DNA of 64,000 nucleotides, from contig NZ_BCZE01000043.1 in assembly GCF_001598555.1 (NCBI RefSeq), positions 1-64,000 on the forward strand, written 5' to 3'. A model generated the notes under the pieces. It saw only the letters and a list, made by a program, of their open reading frames with translations. It did no database searches and had not been told where the DNA came from. Numbering within the stretch: position 1 is the first letter of the stretch; every line of letters begins with the position of its first letter. Shown in pieces: positions 44,518 to 54,311 of this stretch. The stretch comes from Novosphingobium rosa NBRC 15208 (GTDB lineage Bacteria > Pseudomonadota > Alphaproteobacteria > Sphingomonadales > Sphingomonadaceae). A program made the translations under genes and the position numbers.

Positions 44518-45435
44518 GTGGACCCGCTTTCGGACATCCTCTCGCTGATGAAACCTGGCAGCTACGGCTTCCGTGGACTGGACGCGGGTGGAGATTGGTC
44601 GCTGGGCTATGCCGCCAGCGCCGGGGTGCGGTGCTATGCCATCCATTCCGGCCAATGCTGGATCGAGGTGGAAGGCCAAGCCGCGCCGCTCGCCCTGTCG
44701 GCAGGTGATTTCGTTCTGCTGCCCGGCGGTACCGCCTATCGCCTTTACGCTGGGGCGCCGAGCGAGACCATCGATGCCTTTCGCTTCTTTCCCACCGTCC
44801 CCTCAGGCCAGACCGCCGTGCTCAATGGCGGCGGCGACTGCATGGGCGTGGGCGGTTACTTCCATTTCGCCGGATTGCAGGCCAGCCGCCTTCTGGCCGC
44901 CCTCCCGCCGATTCTGCACATCGACGCGCAGCAGGGCAAGCAGGCTTTGCGCGCATCCATCGACCGGCTGATGGACGAATTGCGCGCGCCACGGCCGGGC
45001 GGTGCCCTTATGGCCGAACATCTGGCCCAGGCTTTGCTGATCGAGGCGCTGCGCGCGCATCTCGACCAGACGCCGACGAGCCCCGGTTGGCTGCTCGCTC
45101 TGGCCGACAGGTACATTCATGCCGCGCTGTCAGCCATGCACGATGCGCCCGCAAGGCGGTGGACGCTGCAGGATCTGGCAAGGACAGCGGGCCTGTCACG
45201 CTCGAGTTTTGCGGCGCGCTTCAGGGAGAAAACGGGCGAAACCGCGATGGATTATCTGACCAGATGGCGGATGGTTCTGGCAGCCGATCGTCTCGCCAAT
45301 CATGGCATGACCATCGCTGCGGTCGCGCCGATGGTGGGTTATGATTCGGAGAGCGCCTTTGGCGCCGCGTTCCGGCGGGTGGTCGGCTCTTCGCCGCGCC
45401 AGTTTGCCAAATCCGCCGCCGCCAAGCCTTCCTGA
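44518..45435 (+). CDS. AraC-family transcriptional regulator with cupin sensor
   Basis: This 305-aa regulator starts at a GTG with AGGA 7 bp upstream. Residues 10-100 form a cupin-type sensor (LSAGDFVLLPGGTAYRL). The C-terminal double helix-turn-helix shows LARTAGLSRSSFAARFREK and IAAVAPMVGYDSESAFGAAF followed by SSPRQF. It is divergent from the MDR/barrel pair by 103 bp and probably activates or represses it. Confidence 0.9.
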   Translation: MDPLSDILSLMKPGSYGFRGLDAGGDWSLGYAASAGVRCYAIHSGQCWIEVEGQAAPLALSAGDFVLLPGGTAYRLYAGAPSETIDAFRFFPTVPSGQTAVLNGGGDCMGVGGYFHFAGLQASRLLAALPPILHIDAQQGKQALRASIDRLMDELRAPRPGGALMAEHLAQALLIEALRAHLDQTPTSPGWLLALADRYIHAALSAMHDAPARRWTLQDLARTAGLSRSSFAARFREKTGETAMDYLTRWRMVLAADRLANHGMTIAAVAPMVGYDSESAFGAAFRRVVGSSPRQFAKSAAAKPS

Positions 45436-45523
45436 AGCCCGGGATGGCTTTGGCATTGTATCGGTTTGTCACCGCTTTGACGATGCTGTGACCCAAGCGC
45501 CGACAATCCGCTATGATGAGCGC

Positions 45524-46243
45524 ATGCTTCCCCCATCCACTCCCTCCGCATGCATCCTGATCGTGGACGACGACGATGACATTCGCGACCTCATCGCCAG
45601 CCATCTCGACCGCGCCGGATACCGGCATGTCGGAGCCGCGACACTGGCCGAGGCGCGCACGGCTTTGGCCCGCCACGACATCGCGCTCATGCTGCTGGAC
45701 CTCACGCTCCCCGATGGCGATGGCATGACCTTCTGCCGTGACCTGCGCGCCGAAGGGTTTGTCGTGCCCGTCATCATGCTGACGGCACGCAGCACCCCCG
45801 GCGACCGCGTCGAAGGGCTCGAAGGGGGCGCCGACGATTATCTCTCCAAGCCTTTCGACGCCCGCGAGCTCATCATCCGCATGCGCAATGTGCTCAAGCG
45901 GGGCATTCAGGGCCCGAAATCCCAATCCGGCCGTTACGCCAGCTTTGGCCCGTGGCGTCTCGATCTGGCGCAGCGGCGCCTGATGGGTCAGGATGATCGC
46001 GGCATGATGCTTTCGACCACCGAATTCGCCATTCTGCGCCGTTTTCTGGAAAACCCCTTTGAAGAGTTGAGCCGCGAGGATTTGCTGCCCGAGCGCAAGG
46101 AAACCGTGTGGATCGACCGTTCGCTCGACAACCGCATCGCCCGTTTGCGCGCCAAGCTGGCCCGGGCGCCGGGCGGTGAGAACCTGATCGTCACCGTGCG
46201 CAACAAGGGCTTCCTGCTCGCCTGCGATGTCACCTACGTATGA
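45524..46243 (+). CDS. OmpR-family response regulator
   Basis: This 239-aa regulator starts at the ATG at 45524, where the receiver domain begins. ACILIVDDDDDIRDLI forms the acidic pocket, Asp59 in LLDLTLPDGDG is the phospho-acceptor, TAR and DDYLSKPFD are the signalling Thr and Lys. The C-terminal winged helix contains LSTTEFAILRRFLEN and NRIARLRAKL. Its stop overlaps the kinase ATG (ATGA). Target genes are not evident; the downstream glycoside locus is one candidate. Confidence 0.92.
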   Translation: MLPPSTPSACILIVDDDDDIRDLIASHLDRAGYRHVGAATLAEARTALARHDIALMLLDLTLPDGDGMTFCRDLRAEGFVVPVIMLTARSTPGDRVEGLEGGADDYLSKPFDARELIIRMRNVLKRGIQGPKSQSGRYASFGPWRLDLAQRRLMGQDDRGMMLSTTEFAILRRFLENPFEELSREDLLPERKETVWIDRSLDNRIARLRAKLARAPGGENLIVTVRNKGFLLACDVTYV

Positions 46244-47628
46244 CGGCCCTGTGGCAATCTCTGCGGCGTTTCGACACGCTGGCCTTGCGCCTGACGCTGG
46301 TGCTGGCCGTCGGCGGCACGCTGGCATCCATGTATTCGCTGACCTTTTCCGAATGGTATCTCCAACACCAGATGCGCCAGTACCGCGCCGGGATGATCGC
46401 CCGCAGCGTGGCCGACATCGCCGGACATATCGCCGCCAACGACCATGCCGACATGATCCTGCTGGCCAGCAACCGGATCAGAGGCGCGCATCTGTTGCAG
46501 GACGCCTCTGCTCCCGTCCTAGGGGCCGACCCGGCCATCGATCAGGCCCTGTCCTCGGGTCTTCCGAGGGGCATGACAGCCCATAGTTTTCGCACCGATC
46601 CGGCGGTGTGCGCCGGCCGCCCCGGTGTTGCCTATGTTCGCGCTGCCGCGGGCATGCTGGCCATTCCTCCGGAGTGCTGGGCCGTCGATCTCAGCGTGCC
46701 TCCAAGCGATGGGCAGGTCACACACCATCGCATGGCCTTCGATATGGCCCCGCTCCCCCTTCTGCTGTCGGTCAGGCAATCGCCGGACTATCTCGCGCTG
46801 GTGGCTCTGGCGGCGCTGCTCCTGTCCTTTCTGGTGGCCAGCATCACGCTGCGCTTCATGCGGCGTCTGGCCGTCGCCTCGCGGGCCTTTTCCAGCGACA
46901 TCGCCGCCGCCCCCATTCCTGAAACCGGCCCGCGCGACGTGCGCGAGACCTTTGCCGCCTTCAACCAGATGCAACAACGCATCCGCGAAGCCATGCAGGA
47001 ACGCGCCCAGATTCTGGCCGCGATCAGCCATGATCTGCAAACTCCTTTGACCCGCCTGCGCCTGCGGCTCGATCTTTTGCCGGATGAAGGCGTGCGGGCT
47101 CGCCTGTTCAACGATGTCGAGGCCATGCAGCGCCTGGTGACCGAGGGGCTGGCGCTGGCGCGATCCGGCGAGTCCGCCGACGACTGGGTGATGCTGGACA
47201 TGGAATCGCTGCTGGCCAGCATGGTCGAGGATATGACCGATGCGGGCCTTGGCGAAGTCACGCTGGGTCATGTCGATCCCGTGGAGGTCAGGGTCAAGCC
47301 CGATGCGCTGCACCGTTGCCTGCAGAACCTGATCGACAATGCCTTGCGCTATGGCGGTCAGGCGCGCCTCGATTGCTGGCAGGAGGATGATCGGATCGTC
47401 CTGTCGGTCACCGATGCAGGCCCCGGCATCCCCGAAGCGCTGCTCGACCAGATGTTCGAACCCTTCGTGCGGGGCGACAGCAGCCGTTCGCGCCGCACCG
47501 GAGGAACCGGCATCGGACTGACAATTGCGCGCGCGCAAGCCTCGACATTCGGGGCATCCGTATCGCTCGCCAATGCCGCGCAGGGCGGGTTGATCGCCAG
47601 CATCACCATTCCTCTTCCCATATACTGA
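46240..47628 (+). CDS. Sensor histidine kinase
   Basis: This 462-aa membrane kinase has one membrane segment near residues 15-35, a periplasmic region to about 180, and a second segment LALVALAALLLSFLVASITL. A HAMP-like linker follows. H-box ISHDLQTPLTRLRLRLDLL carries His264, the N-box is LQNLIDNALRYG, the G1 box DAGPGIP, and G2 GGTGIGLTIA. It overlaps the response regulator by 4 bp and forms an EnvZ/OmpR-like pair. The periplasmic ligand is unknown. Confidence 0.92.
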   Translation: MTALWQSLRRFDTLALRLTLVLAVGGTLASMYSLTFSEWYLQHQMRQYRAGMIARSVADIAGHIAANDHADMILLASNRIRGAHLLQDASAPVLGADPAIDQALSSGLPRGMTAHSFRTDPAVCAGRPGVAYVRAAAGMLAIPPECWAVDLSVPPSDGQVTHHRMAFDMAPLPLLLSVRQSPDYLALVALAALLLSFLVASITLRFMRRLAVASRAFSSDIAAAPIPETGPRDVRETFAAFNQMQQRIREAMQERAQILAAISHDLQTPLTRLRLRLDLLPDEGVRARLFNDVEAMQRLVTEGLALARSGESADDWVMLDMESLLASMVEDMTDAGLGEVTLGHVDPVEVRVKPDALHRCLQNLIDNALRYGGQARLDCWQEDDRIVLSVTDAGPGIPEALLDQMFEPFVRGDSSRSRRTGGTGIGLTIARAQASTFGASVSLANAAQGGLIASITIPLPIY

Positions 47629-47636
47629 AACCGGGT

Positions 47637-47654
47637 ACGGATTTTTGTATCCGT
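47637..47654 (+). terminator. Short hairpin after the histidine kinase
   Basis: ACGGAT (47637-47642) pairs with ATCCGT (47649-47654) around a T-rich 6-nt loop, 9 bp after the kinase stop. The short stem makes it a weak candidate. Confidence 0.35.
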
Positions 47655-47836
47655 TCTACTCACTTTTCCCCGGCCCCCTGTTCCCTCCCAAGGCCAGTGC
47701 TTAGCTATCAGCAATAACAACCGAGCAGAGCGTGCCGCCGCCATGACAGCGACCGGCCCTGATGTTTCGGACGTGTTCGCTGGCCCGAAGAGATGTCCGC
47801 ACAAGGACGTCCGACGGCAGATCCAAGGGAGGATTT

Positions 47837-50044
47837 ATGCTGAAAGTGTACCAAGCCAGTCTGGCATCGACCGTCGCCTTCGCCGCTCTGGTGTTCCCCG
47901 CGCAGAGTTGGGGGCAAACAGCGCAAGACGCGCCCGCCTCAGTCAATTCGGACATCATCGTCACCGCCCAGCGCCGCGCGGAAAAGGTCACATCGGTGCC
48001 GATCTCGATCACCGTGGCGGACGCCGCTCAACTCGAGCGTCAGCAAGTGAGGACGGTCGAAGATCTTGCGCGCATTGCCCCCAGCCTCGAAATGACGGCA
48101 GCTGCTGGCCAGGGCACGGGTGGCGGCGGTGAAATTCGCGGTATTGGCACCCAGACCTTTGCGCAGGGGGCGGTGGCCTCGGTCGGCATCGTGGTCGATC
48201 AGGTCAGCCAGGGTAACGCCAACATCTCCAACCTGTTTGATATCGCCCGTGTCGAGGTGTTGAAGGGGCCGCAAGGCACGCTGTTCGGTCTGACGACCTC
48301 GGCCGGTGTCATCAACATCACCACCAACAAGCCGGATATGACCAAATTCAGCGCCCGGCTGCACGCGGATCTATCCAACGCCGGCACCGCAGGTTCGGGT
48401 TTCGGCAATCAGGTGATCCAGGGCGTGGTCAACCTTCCCCTCGCCGCCAATGCAGCCTTGCGCGTGTCGGGATCGACCAATCTGCGTCAGGGGCCCAATC
48501 AGAACACCATCGACGGCAAGTATATCCAGAACAACAGCTACAGCGGCCGCGCTCATCTCCTGTGGGAACCGACCAGCAAGCTGACCGCGAATTTCATCGC
48601 CGATTACACCTATTTCACCCAGACCAACGAGGGCGATTTCTTCACGCTTATCTCCACGGATGCCAGCACGGCTGCCGCTCTGGCAAGTTGCGGGGTCGTT
48701 GCGGCTGAGGGCAACCAGAAATTCTGCATGAAGCAGGGCCTCTATGCAAAGAACAACAATTTCGGTGCTTCGGCCCAGTTCGATCTGGATGCCGGTCCCT
48801 TCACACTGACTTCGATCTCGGCTTATCGCGGCACTCGTCACAGCGATACCGGACAGAACATCGTGCGTGCCGATCCGACCGCGCTGACTATCCTCGACTT
48901 GCCCGGCCACAACCGGCTCGACCTCGTCAGTCAGGAACTGCGGATCGCCTCGCCCGGAAACGCATTCATCGATTATACGGCAGGCCTGTTCGCCTCGCAC
49001 CAGAGGGGCATCGTTGATCCAACGGGACAAAACATCACCCTGTTCGGCTTCATTCCCATTGCGAACTCGATTGGCTCACGAAACCGTACCACTGATGACT
49101 CCATGGCCATTTACGGCCAGGGTACCGTCCACGTCGCGAGTAGCCTGCGCCTGATCGCGGGTGGCCGCTACACCGCCGAACGCCTTGCACTCGACGGCTA
49201 TGATTTCGACAATCGCGTCGCCATCAACAAGCAACTCAACACGAGCATCGTATCCTGGAAATTTGGCGGGCAATACGATCTGTCGCGCAAGACCATGATC
49301 TACGCCACCGCCTCACGCGGCTACAAGAGCGGACAGATCGGCATTCCCGCTTATCCGCTTACGCCTTACATCGTGCGGCCGGAAATCCCCACCAGCTATG
49401 AAGTTGGCCTGAAATCCACGCTGTTTGGCGGATGGGTGGCCGATCTCAGCCTGTTCTCCGAAACCATCAAGGACTTTCAGCTCCAGCAATGCGCGGCGAC
49501 CTCGACCGGCGCGCTGTCCTGCACGGCTGTCAATGCGGACGGCGTCAAGAGCCGTGGCGCGGAAATCAACCTGTTCGGCAAGATCACCCATGATCTCTCG
49601 GTCAGCACCGGCTTCATCTATGCCAAGGCCACTTATCCGAATGGCTACACCTCGAGCACATCGACCGGCGTTTTCGCACTCGGCGGAACGCAGCTGCCCT
49701 TCTCGCCGCGCTACAAATTCACCTTCTCGGGTGATTACTCCCATCCGATCAATGATGCCTTGTCCGGTTTCATCAGTCTTGATGCGGTGTGGAAGTCGCG
49801 CGTGGCCTATCAATCAACAACGCTGTTGACCGACACCTACAAGCCGCACTGGACTGTGGGCGGTCGCCTCGGCCTGAAGACCGCGGACGATCGCTACTCG
49901 CTGTCGGTTTTCGCCCGCAACCTGTTCAACGTGCCCGAACCCGTTCTGCTTTATACCGATTTTCCTACCGCAGGGACGGTTGGCGCCATGTACGCTCCCA
50001 ATTCGACCCGTCAGGTCGGTCTTTCGCTCGACGCCAAGTTCTGA
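47837..50044 (+). CDS. TonB-dependent outer-membrane receptor
   Basis: This 735-aa receptor starts at the ATG at 47837 (AGGGAGG upstream); an earlier in-frame start lacks a signal peptide. The signal ends PAQSWGQ. NSDIIVTAQRRAEKVTSVPI is the TonB-box/plug start and LKGPQGTLFGLTTSAGVINI is in the plug. The C-terminus RQVGLSLDAKF ends in Phe. It heads the glycoside/ester locus, with the GH1 gene 28 bp downstream. It is a probable importer of a plant glycoside or oligosaccharide. Confidence 0.93.
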   Translation: MLKVYQASLASTVAFAALVFPAQSWGQTAQDAPASVNSDIIVTAQRRAEKVTSVPISITVADAAQLERQQVRTVEDLARIAPSLEMTAAAGQGTGGGGEIRGIGTQTFAQGAVASVGIVVDQVSQGNANISNLFDIARVEVLKGPQGTLFGLTTSAGVINITTNKPDMTKFSARLHADLSNAGTAGSGFGNQVIQGVVNLPLAANAALRVSGSTNLRQGPNQNTIDGKYIQNNSYSGRAHLLWEPTSKLTANFIADYTYFTQTNEGDFFTLISTDASTAAALASCGVVAAEGNQKFCMKQGLYAKNNNFGASAQFDLDAGPFTLTSISAYRGTRHSDTGQNIVRADPTALTILDLPGHNRLDLVSQELRIASPGNAFIDYTAGLFASHQRGIVDPTGQNITLFGFIPIANSIGSRNRTTDDSMAIYGQGTVHVASSLRLIAGGRYTAERLALDGYDFDNRVAINKQLNTSIVSWKFGGQYDLSRKTMIYATASRGYKSGQIGIPAYPLTPYIVRPEIPTSYEVGLKSTLFGGWVADLSLFSETIKDFQLQQCAATSTGALSCTAVNADGVKSRGAEINLFGKITHDLSVSTGFIYAKATYPNGYTSSTSTGVFALGGTQLPFSPRYKFTFSGDYSHPINDALSGFISLDAVWKSRVAYQSTTLLTDTYKPHWTVGGRLGLKTADDRYSLSVFARNLFNVPEPVLLYTDFPTAGTVGAMYAPNSTRQVGLSLDAKF

Positions 50045-50072
50045 TGCCGGGTGCAAGGGAAAGATCAACGTC

Positions 50073-51401
50073 ATGATCGATCGACGCTTTTTCGTCGCGG
50101 GGGCAGTGGCCACCGCCGCCACTTCGACGCTTGCCAATCCCGTTCTTGCCGCCGGTCTGACCGGGGGCAAGCGCAACGCAACGTCCCCCTTCCCGCCCGG
50201 CTTCCTGTGGGGTGCGGCCACCGCCGGACACCAGATCGAGGGCAACAACGTCAACAGCGACTACTGGGTGCTGGAAAACGTCAAGCCCACGCTGTTCGCC
50301 GAGCCTTCGGGCGATGCCAACAACAGCTTCGAGCTATGGGCCAGCGACCTTGATCTGGCGCGCACCATCGGGCTCAACGCCTATCGCTTCTCGATTGAAT
50401 GGTGCCGGATCGAGCCCGAACCGGGCCTGTTTTCCATCGCCATGCTGGACCACTACAAGGCCATCATCGCCGGGTGCCATGCTCGGGGCCTCGCCCCCGT
50501 GGTAACCTTCAGCCACTGGACCACGCCACGCTGGTTCGCCATGCGCGGCGGCTGGACCGCGTCCGACAGCGCCACCCTGTTCGCCCGCTTCTGCGACCGC
50601 GCGGCGCGTCACCTTGCCGATGGGATGGCCTATGCCGTCACCCTCAACGAGGCTAACGGCACGCTGCTCGGCCATGTCATGGCGCCGCCTCAGGCCAAGG
50701 ACGCCGAACGCGCGATGCTGGCCGCTGCCGGGCGCGCCACGGGCAGCGACCACTTCGTCGGCGGCTCGCCTATCGGCCTCGCCATGGAGATGCTGCCCAA
50801 CCTGATCGCCGCTCACAAACAGGGCCGCGCCGCGATCAAGGCTGCGCGCCCTGCCCTGCCCGTGGGCCTGTCGCTGGCGCTGGTCGACCTGCAAGGCGTC
50901 GGCCCCAACAATCTGCGCGATGCCCGCCGCCGTGACTTCTATGGCCCATGGCTCGAAGCCGTGCGCGGCGACGATTTCGTTGGTGTGCAGAACTACAGCC
51001 GCATCGTCTGGGACGACAAGGGCATCGTTCCCGTGCCCGCAGGCGCGCGCACCGGCGGCGAAGGCTGGGAGATTTACCCCGCCTCGCTGGCCAATGCGGT
51101 CGATTATGTCCACGGCGAAACCGGCTGCCCGATCATGGTCACTGAACACGGCCTCAACAGCGACAACGATGCGTGGCGCGCCGATCTCATCACCGCCGCG
51201 CTGGCCGAACTCAAACGCCGGATCGATGCCGGAACGCCGGTGCTGGGCTATTGCCACTGGTCGCTGGTCGACAACTTCGAATGGACCTTCGGCTACAAGC
51301 CTCACTACGGCCTCGCCTCGATCGACCGCACCACCTTCAAGCGCACGCCCAAACCCAGCGCCGCCGTGCTGGGCACCATCGCCCGCCGCAACGCCCTCTG
51401 A
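50073..51401 (+). CDS. Exported glycoside hydrolase family 1 enzyme (beta-glucosidase-like)
   Basis: This 442-aa protein has an N-terminal MIDRRFFVAGAVATAATSTL signal that looks Tat-type (twin Arg). FPPGFLWGAATAGHQIEG is the GH1 N-terminal signature. The acid/base Glu193 lies in TLNEANG (usually NEP) and the nucleophile Glu358 in MVTEHGLN (usually TENG). SHWTTPRWF and SLVDNFEWTFGY are also diagnostic. The family cleaves beta-glucosides and related glycosides with retention. The altered motifs suggest an unusual aglycone or sugar. It is followed 23 bp later by the tannase-like esterase. Confidence 0.9.
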   Translation: MIDRRFFVAGAVATAATSTLANPVLAAGLTGGKRNATSPFPPGFLWGAATAGHQIEGNNVNSDYWVLENVKPTLFAEPSGDANNSFELWASDLDLARTIGLNAYRFSIEWCRIEPEPGLFSIAMLDHYKAIIAGCHARGLAPVVTFSHWTTPRWFAMRGGWTASDSATLFARFCDRAARHLADGMAYAVTLNEANGTLLGHVMAPPQAKDAERAMLAAAGRATGSDHFVGGSPIGLAMEMLPNLIAAHKQGRAAIKAARPALPVGLSLALVDLQGVGPNNLRDARRRDFYGPWLEAVRGDDFVGVQNYSRIVWDDKGIVPVPAGARTGGEGWEIYPASLANAVDYVHGETGCPIMVTEHGLNSDNDAWRADLITAALAELKRRIDAGTPVLGYCHWSLVDNFEWTFGYKPHYGLASIDRTTFKRTPKPSAAVLGTIARRNAL

Positions 51402-51424
51402 CACCCTCCATCGAGAGACCCTCC

Positions 51425-53071
51425 ATGATCCTTCTCGCCCTCGCCGCCAGCCTTGCCGCCCCGACTGCCATGGCCTCTTCGCCCGATGCCGATTTCGCCA
51501 CGGGGTGCGCCCGTTTGCAGGGACTGTCCGAAGGCTGGATGGTGGTCACCGGAGCCCATGATGTCGCCGAAGGCCCCGCCCCGCGCGGCCCCAGCGGCCC
51601 CAACGGCGAATCCACCGAGCCTTTGCCCACCATGCCCCGCCATTGCGCGATCACCGCGCGGCTGGAGCAGCGCACCGGCGCTGGAGGCACACCCTATTTC
51701 ATCGGTATGGAACTGCGCGTTCCCGCCGCGTGGAACGGGCGCTTCCTTTATCAGGGCGGCGGCGGCATGGATGGCATGATCGTCCCCGCACTGGGCAGCC
51801 CGATCAACACCGGCACCACATCGCCTCTACCGCTGGCGCAAGGCTATGCGGTGGTCTCGACCGACAGTGGCCATCAGGGCAAGAATTTCGATGACGTCAG
51901 CTTTGCGCAGGATCAGCAGTCCAAGCTCGATTACGGCTATGCCGCCATCGGCAAGGTCAGCGAGGCGGCCAAGCATCTGATCGTCAAGATCAAAGGCCGC
52001 GCACCGGATCACAGCTACTTTATGGGCTGCTCCAACGGCGGGCGCGAGGCGATGCAGGCAGCCCAACTGTTCCCGGGCGATTTCGACGGCGTTCTGGCGG
52101 GCGACCCCGCCTTTCACCTCAGCGCGGCAGCGGTGCTGACCAACTACTCGGGCTGGGCCTACACCGATGCGGCGACCAAGCTGGGCACGCATTCCTCGCT
52201 GCTGTTCTCCCCTGTCGAGGCCGGGCTGATCCAGTCGGCGCTGCTCAAGGCCTGCGACGGGCTCGACGGTGCGGTCGATGGCATGATCTTCGACCATTCC
52301 GCCTGCCACTTCGACATCGCCACGCTGGCCTGCGCCAACGGGCAAACCGCAGGCTGCCTCAACCCGCTCAAGGTGCAGGCGATCATCCGCGCCTATCGTG
52401 GTCCGCGGAATAACGCGGGTCAGCCCATCGCGGGCTCATGGACCTTCGACACCGCCAATTTCACGCCCGACTGGCTGATCTGGCAGACCGGCATCCCCAC
52501 CCCCAAGGGGCCGTTGATGGTGTTGCAGGATCTGGTGCGCAAGTCGTTGACGCAATACTTCGCCTATCCGCAGTACAAGCTGCCGCTCAAGGGCGGCGAT
52601 GCGGAAGCCGCGACACTGCTGGCGGCGAGTGCCCAGACGGCCAGCTTCACCGACGCCACCTCGACCCAATATTCCAGCTTCGCCGGGCATGGCGGCAAGC
52701 TGATGCTGGTCACCGGCTGGTCCGATCCGGTCTTCTCCGCCAGCGACCTGACCGCCTATTATGACCGCCTGACCGCCGATACCGAAGCGCAGGGCGGCGA
52801 TGCCTCCACCTTTGCCCGCCTGTTCATGGTGCCGGGCATGACCCATTGCGGCGGCGGTGTCGCGCTCGACGATTTCGACGCGCTGACCTCGCTGGTGCGT
52901 TGGGTCGAGAAAGGCGATGCGCCGAACGCTTTTATCGCCAAGGGCAAGGCGTTTCCCGGTGTGGAGCGGCCGATCTGCGCCTATCCCACAGTGGCGCGTT
53001 ACGATGGCAAGGGACCGCTGACCTCCGCCGCAAGCTTTGCCTGCGCTGCCCCCGGGCGTGCGGGCGCATGA
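51425..53071 (+). CDS. Tannase/feruloyl esterase family protein, secreted
   Basis: This 548-aa protein with signal peptide MILLALAASLAAPTAMAS starts at the ATG at 51425. The nucleophile Ser203 is in YFMGCSNGGREAM. FLYQGGGGMDG and VVSTDSGHQG form the N-terminal part of the tannase fold. A late MVPGMTHCGGG supplies the catalytic His and a Cys; the expected CS-D-HC pattern is compatible. Such enzymes hydrolyse gallate, ferulate or terephthalate-like esters. Overlap with the next ATG (ATGA) couples it to the GH43-like gene. Confidence 0.87.
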   Translation: MILLALAASLAAPTAMASSPDADFATGCARLQGLSEGWMVVTGAHDVAEGPAPRGPSGPNGESTEPLPTMPRHCAITARLEQRTGAGGTPYFIGMELRVPAAWNGRFLYQGGGGMDGMIVPALGSPINTGTTSPLPLAQGYAVVSTDSGHQGKNFDDVSFAQDQQSKLDYGYAAIGKVSEAAKHLIVKIKGRAPDHSYFMGCSNGGREAMQAAQLFPGDFDGVLAGDPAFHLSAAAVLTNYSGWAYTDAATKLGTHSSLLFSPVEAGLIQSALLKACDGLDGAVDGMIFDHSACHFDIATLACANGQTAGCLNPLKVQAIIRAYRGPRNNAGQPIAGSWTFDTANFTPDWLIWQTGIPTPKGPLMVLQDLVRKSLTQYFAYPQYKLPLKGGDAEAATLLAASAQTASFTDATSTQYSSFAGHGGKLMLVTGWSDPVFSASDLTAYYDRLTADTEAQGGDASTFARLFMVPGMTHCGGGVALDDFDALTSLVRWVEKGDAPNAFIAKGKAFPGVERPICAYPTVARYDGKGPLTSAASFACAAPGRAGA

Positions 53072-54255
53072 TCCGCATCTCGCTCCATACACGCCGCGAC
53101 CTGCTGGCAGCAGGCGCCGCTGCCACCATCGCTGCCGCGTTTCCGGGCAAGGCGGCCTTTGCTGGCGCGGCAAAGCCTATGATCCGGCCCGGCGAGATCT
53201 GGCTCGACACCACTGGCAAGCCCATTCAGGCCCATGGCGCCTCGATCCTGCAGGTCGGCGATACCTTCTACTGGTATGGCGAGAACAAGGAGCGCACGCT
53301 GCCGGGATCGGGCATCTGGCATTGGGGCGTGCGGGCCTATGCCTCGAAAGATCTGGTGAACTGGACCGATCAGGGGCTCATCATTCCGCCGGTGCCCGAT
53401 GATCCGGCCTCGCCCCTGCATCCGGCCAGGCAGCTTGATCGCCCCCACATCCTCTACCATGCCCGGACGGGCAAATTCGTCTGTTGGGTCAAGATCATGG
53501 AGGTCGACGGGCGCCAGACCCGCACCATTCTGACCGCCGACCGCTTCACCGGCCCCTACACCATTCTGCGTCAGGGCCTGCAGCCCCTCGGCATGAATGC
53601 AGGGGACTTCGATCTGTTGATCAACCCCGATGACCTCAAGGCCTACACCTATTTCGAACGGGTCCACAGCGAGCTGATCTGCGCCGATCTGACCGAAGAC
53701 TACACCGACGTCACCGGTTATTACTCCACCCATTTCCCGCATCCCGCGCCGCCGCAGGTGCGCGAGGGGCCGGCCTATTTCCACCGGCGCGGCAAACATT
53801 ACCTGATCACCTCGGGCACGACCGGTTACCATCCCAACCCGTCCGAGGTGGCGATGGCAGACACATTCCACGGACCATGGACCGTATTGGGCGACCTGCA
53901 CCCCAGAGATGCCTCGCGCACATCCTTCAACTCGCAGGTCAGTTCGGTGTTCAAGCATCCGGGCAAGAAGGATCTCTACATTGCCCTGGCTGACCGCTGG
54001 ATGCCCGACTTGCCCCAGACGGAAGGGCCAGGCTTTGCCAGCGGCGATGCCTATCGCCGTTTCGAGCCGATGTTCGCCAAGATGTTCAATCCCGATGGCC
54101 CCGCCCTCACGCCGGCGGAAGGCGCGGAGCTGAAGGGGCAGGCCAAGCGCATCAACACATCGCGGGGCACCTATGTCTGGTTGCCGCTCCGTTTCGAGGG
54201 TGAGCGCCCCTTCATCGACTGGCACAGCGCGTGGAGCCCGGACGACTTCGCCTGA
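53068..54255 (+). CDS. GH43-like glycoside hydrolase (beta-galactosidase/galactanase-type), exported
   Basis: This 395-aa protein has a twin-Arg-like signal (HTRRDLLAAGAAATIAAAF). IQAHGASILQVGDTFYWYGE is the N-terminal signature of five-bladed propeller enzymes near exo-beta-1,3-galactanase/GH43. RAYASKDLVNWTDQGLI, RPHILYHARTGKFVCWVK and SQVSSVFKHPGKKDLYIALA mark successive blades. The start overlaps the tannase-like gene's stop. It likely trims a pectic or arabinogalactan-type side chain; the sub-family is not certain. Confidence 0.78.
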   Translation: MIRISLHTRRDLLAAGAAATIAAAFPGKAAFAGAAKPMIRPGEIWLDTTGKPIQAHGASILQVGDTFYWYGENKERTLPGSGIWHWGVRAYASKDLVNWTDQGLIIPPVPDDPASPLHPARQLDRPHILYHARTGKFVCWVKIMEVDGRQTRTILTADRFTGPYTILRQGLQPLGMNAGDFDLLINPDDLKAYTYFERVHSELICADLTEDYTDVTGYYSTHFPHPAPPQVREGPAYFHRRGKHYLITSGTTGYHPNPSEVAMADTFHGPWTVLGDLHPRDASRTSFNSQVSSVFKHPGKKDLYIALADRWMPDLPQTEGPGFASGDAYRRFEPMFAKMFNPDGPALTPAEGAELKGQAKRINTSRGTYVWLPLRFEGERPFIDWHSAWSPDDFA

Positions 54256-54311
54256 TTGCGGCGTGCTGAATGAGAGGCTCGTCTGCCGGGCCCGAGAATC
54301 TGGAGAGAAGA

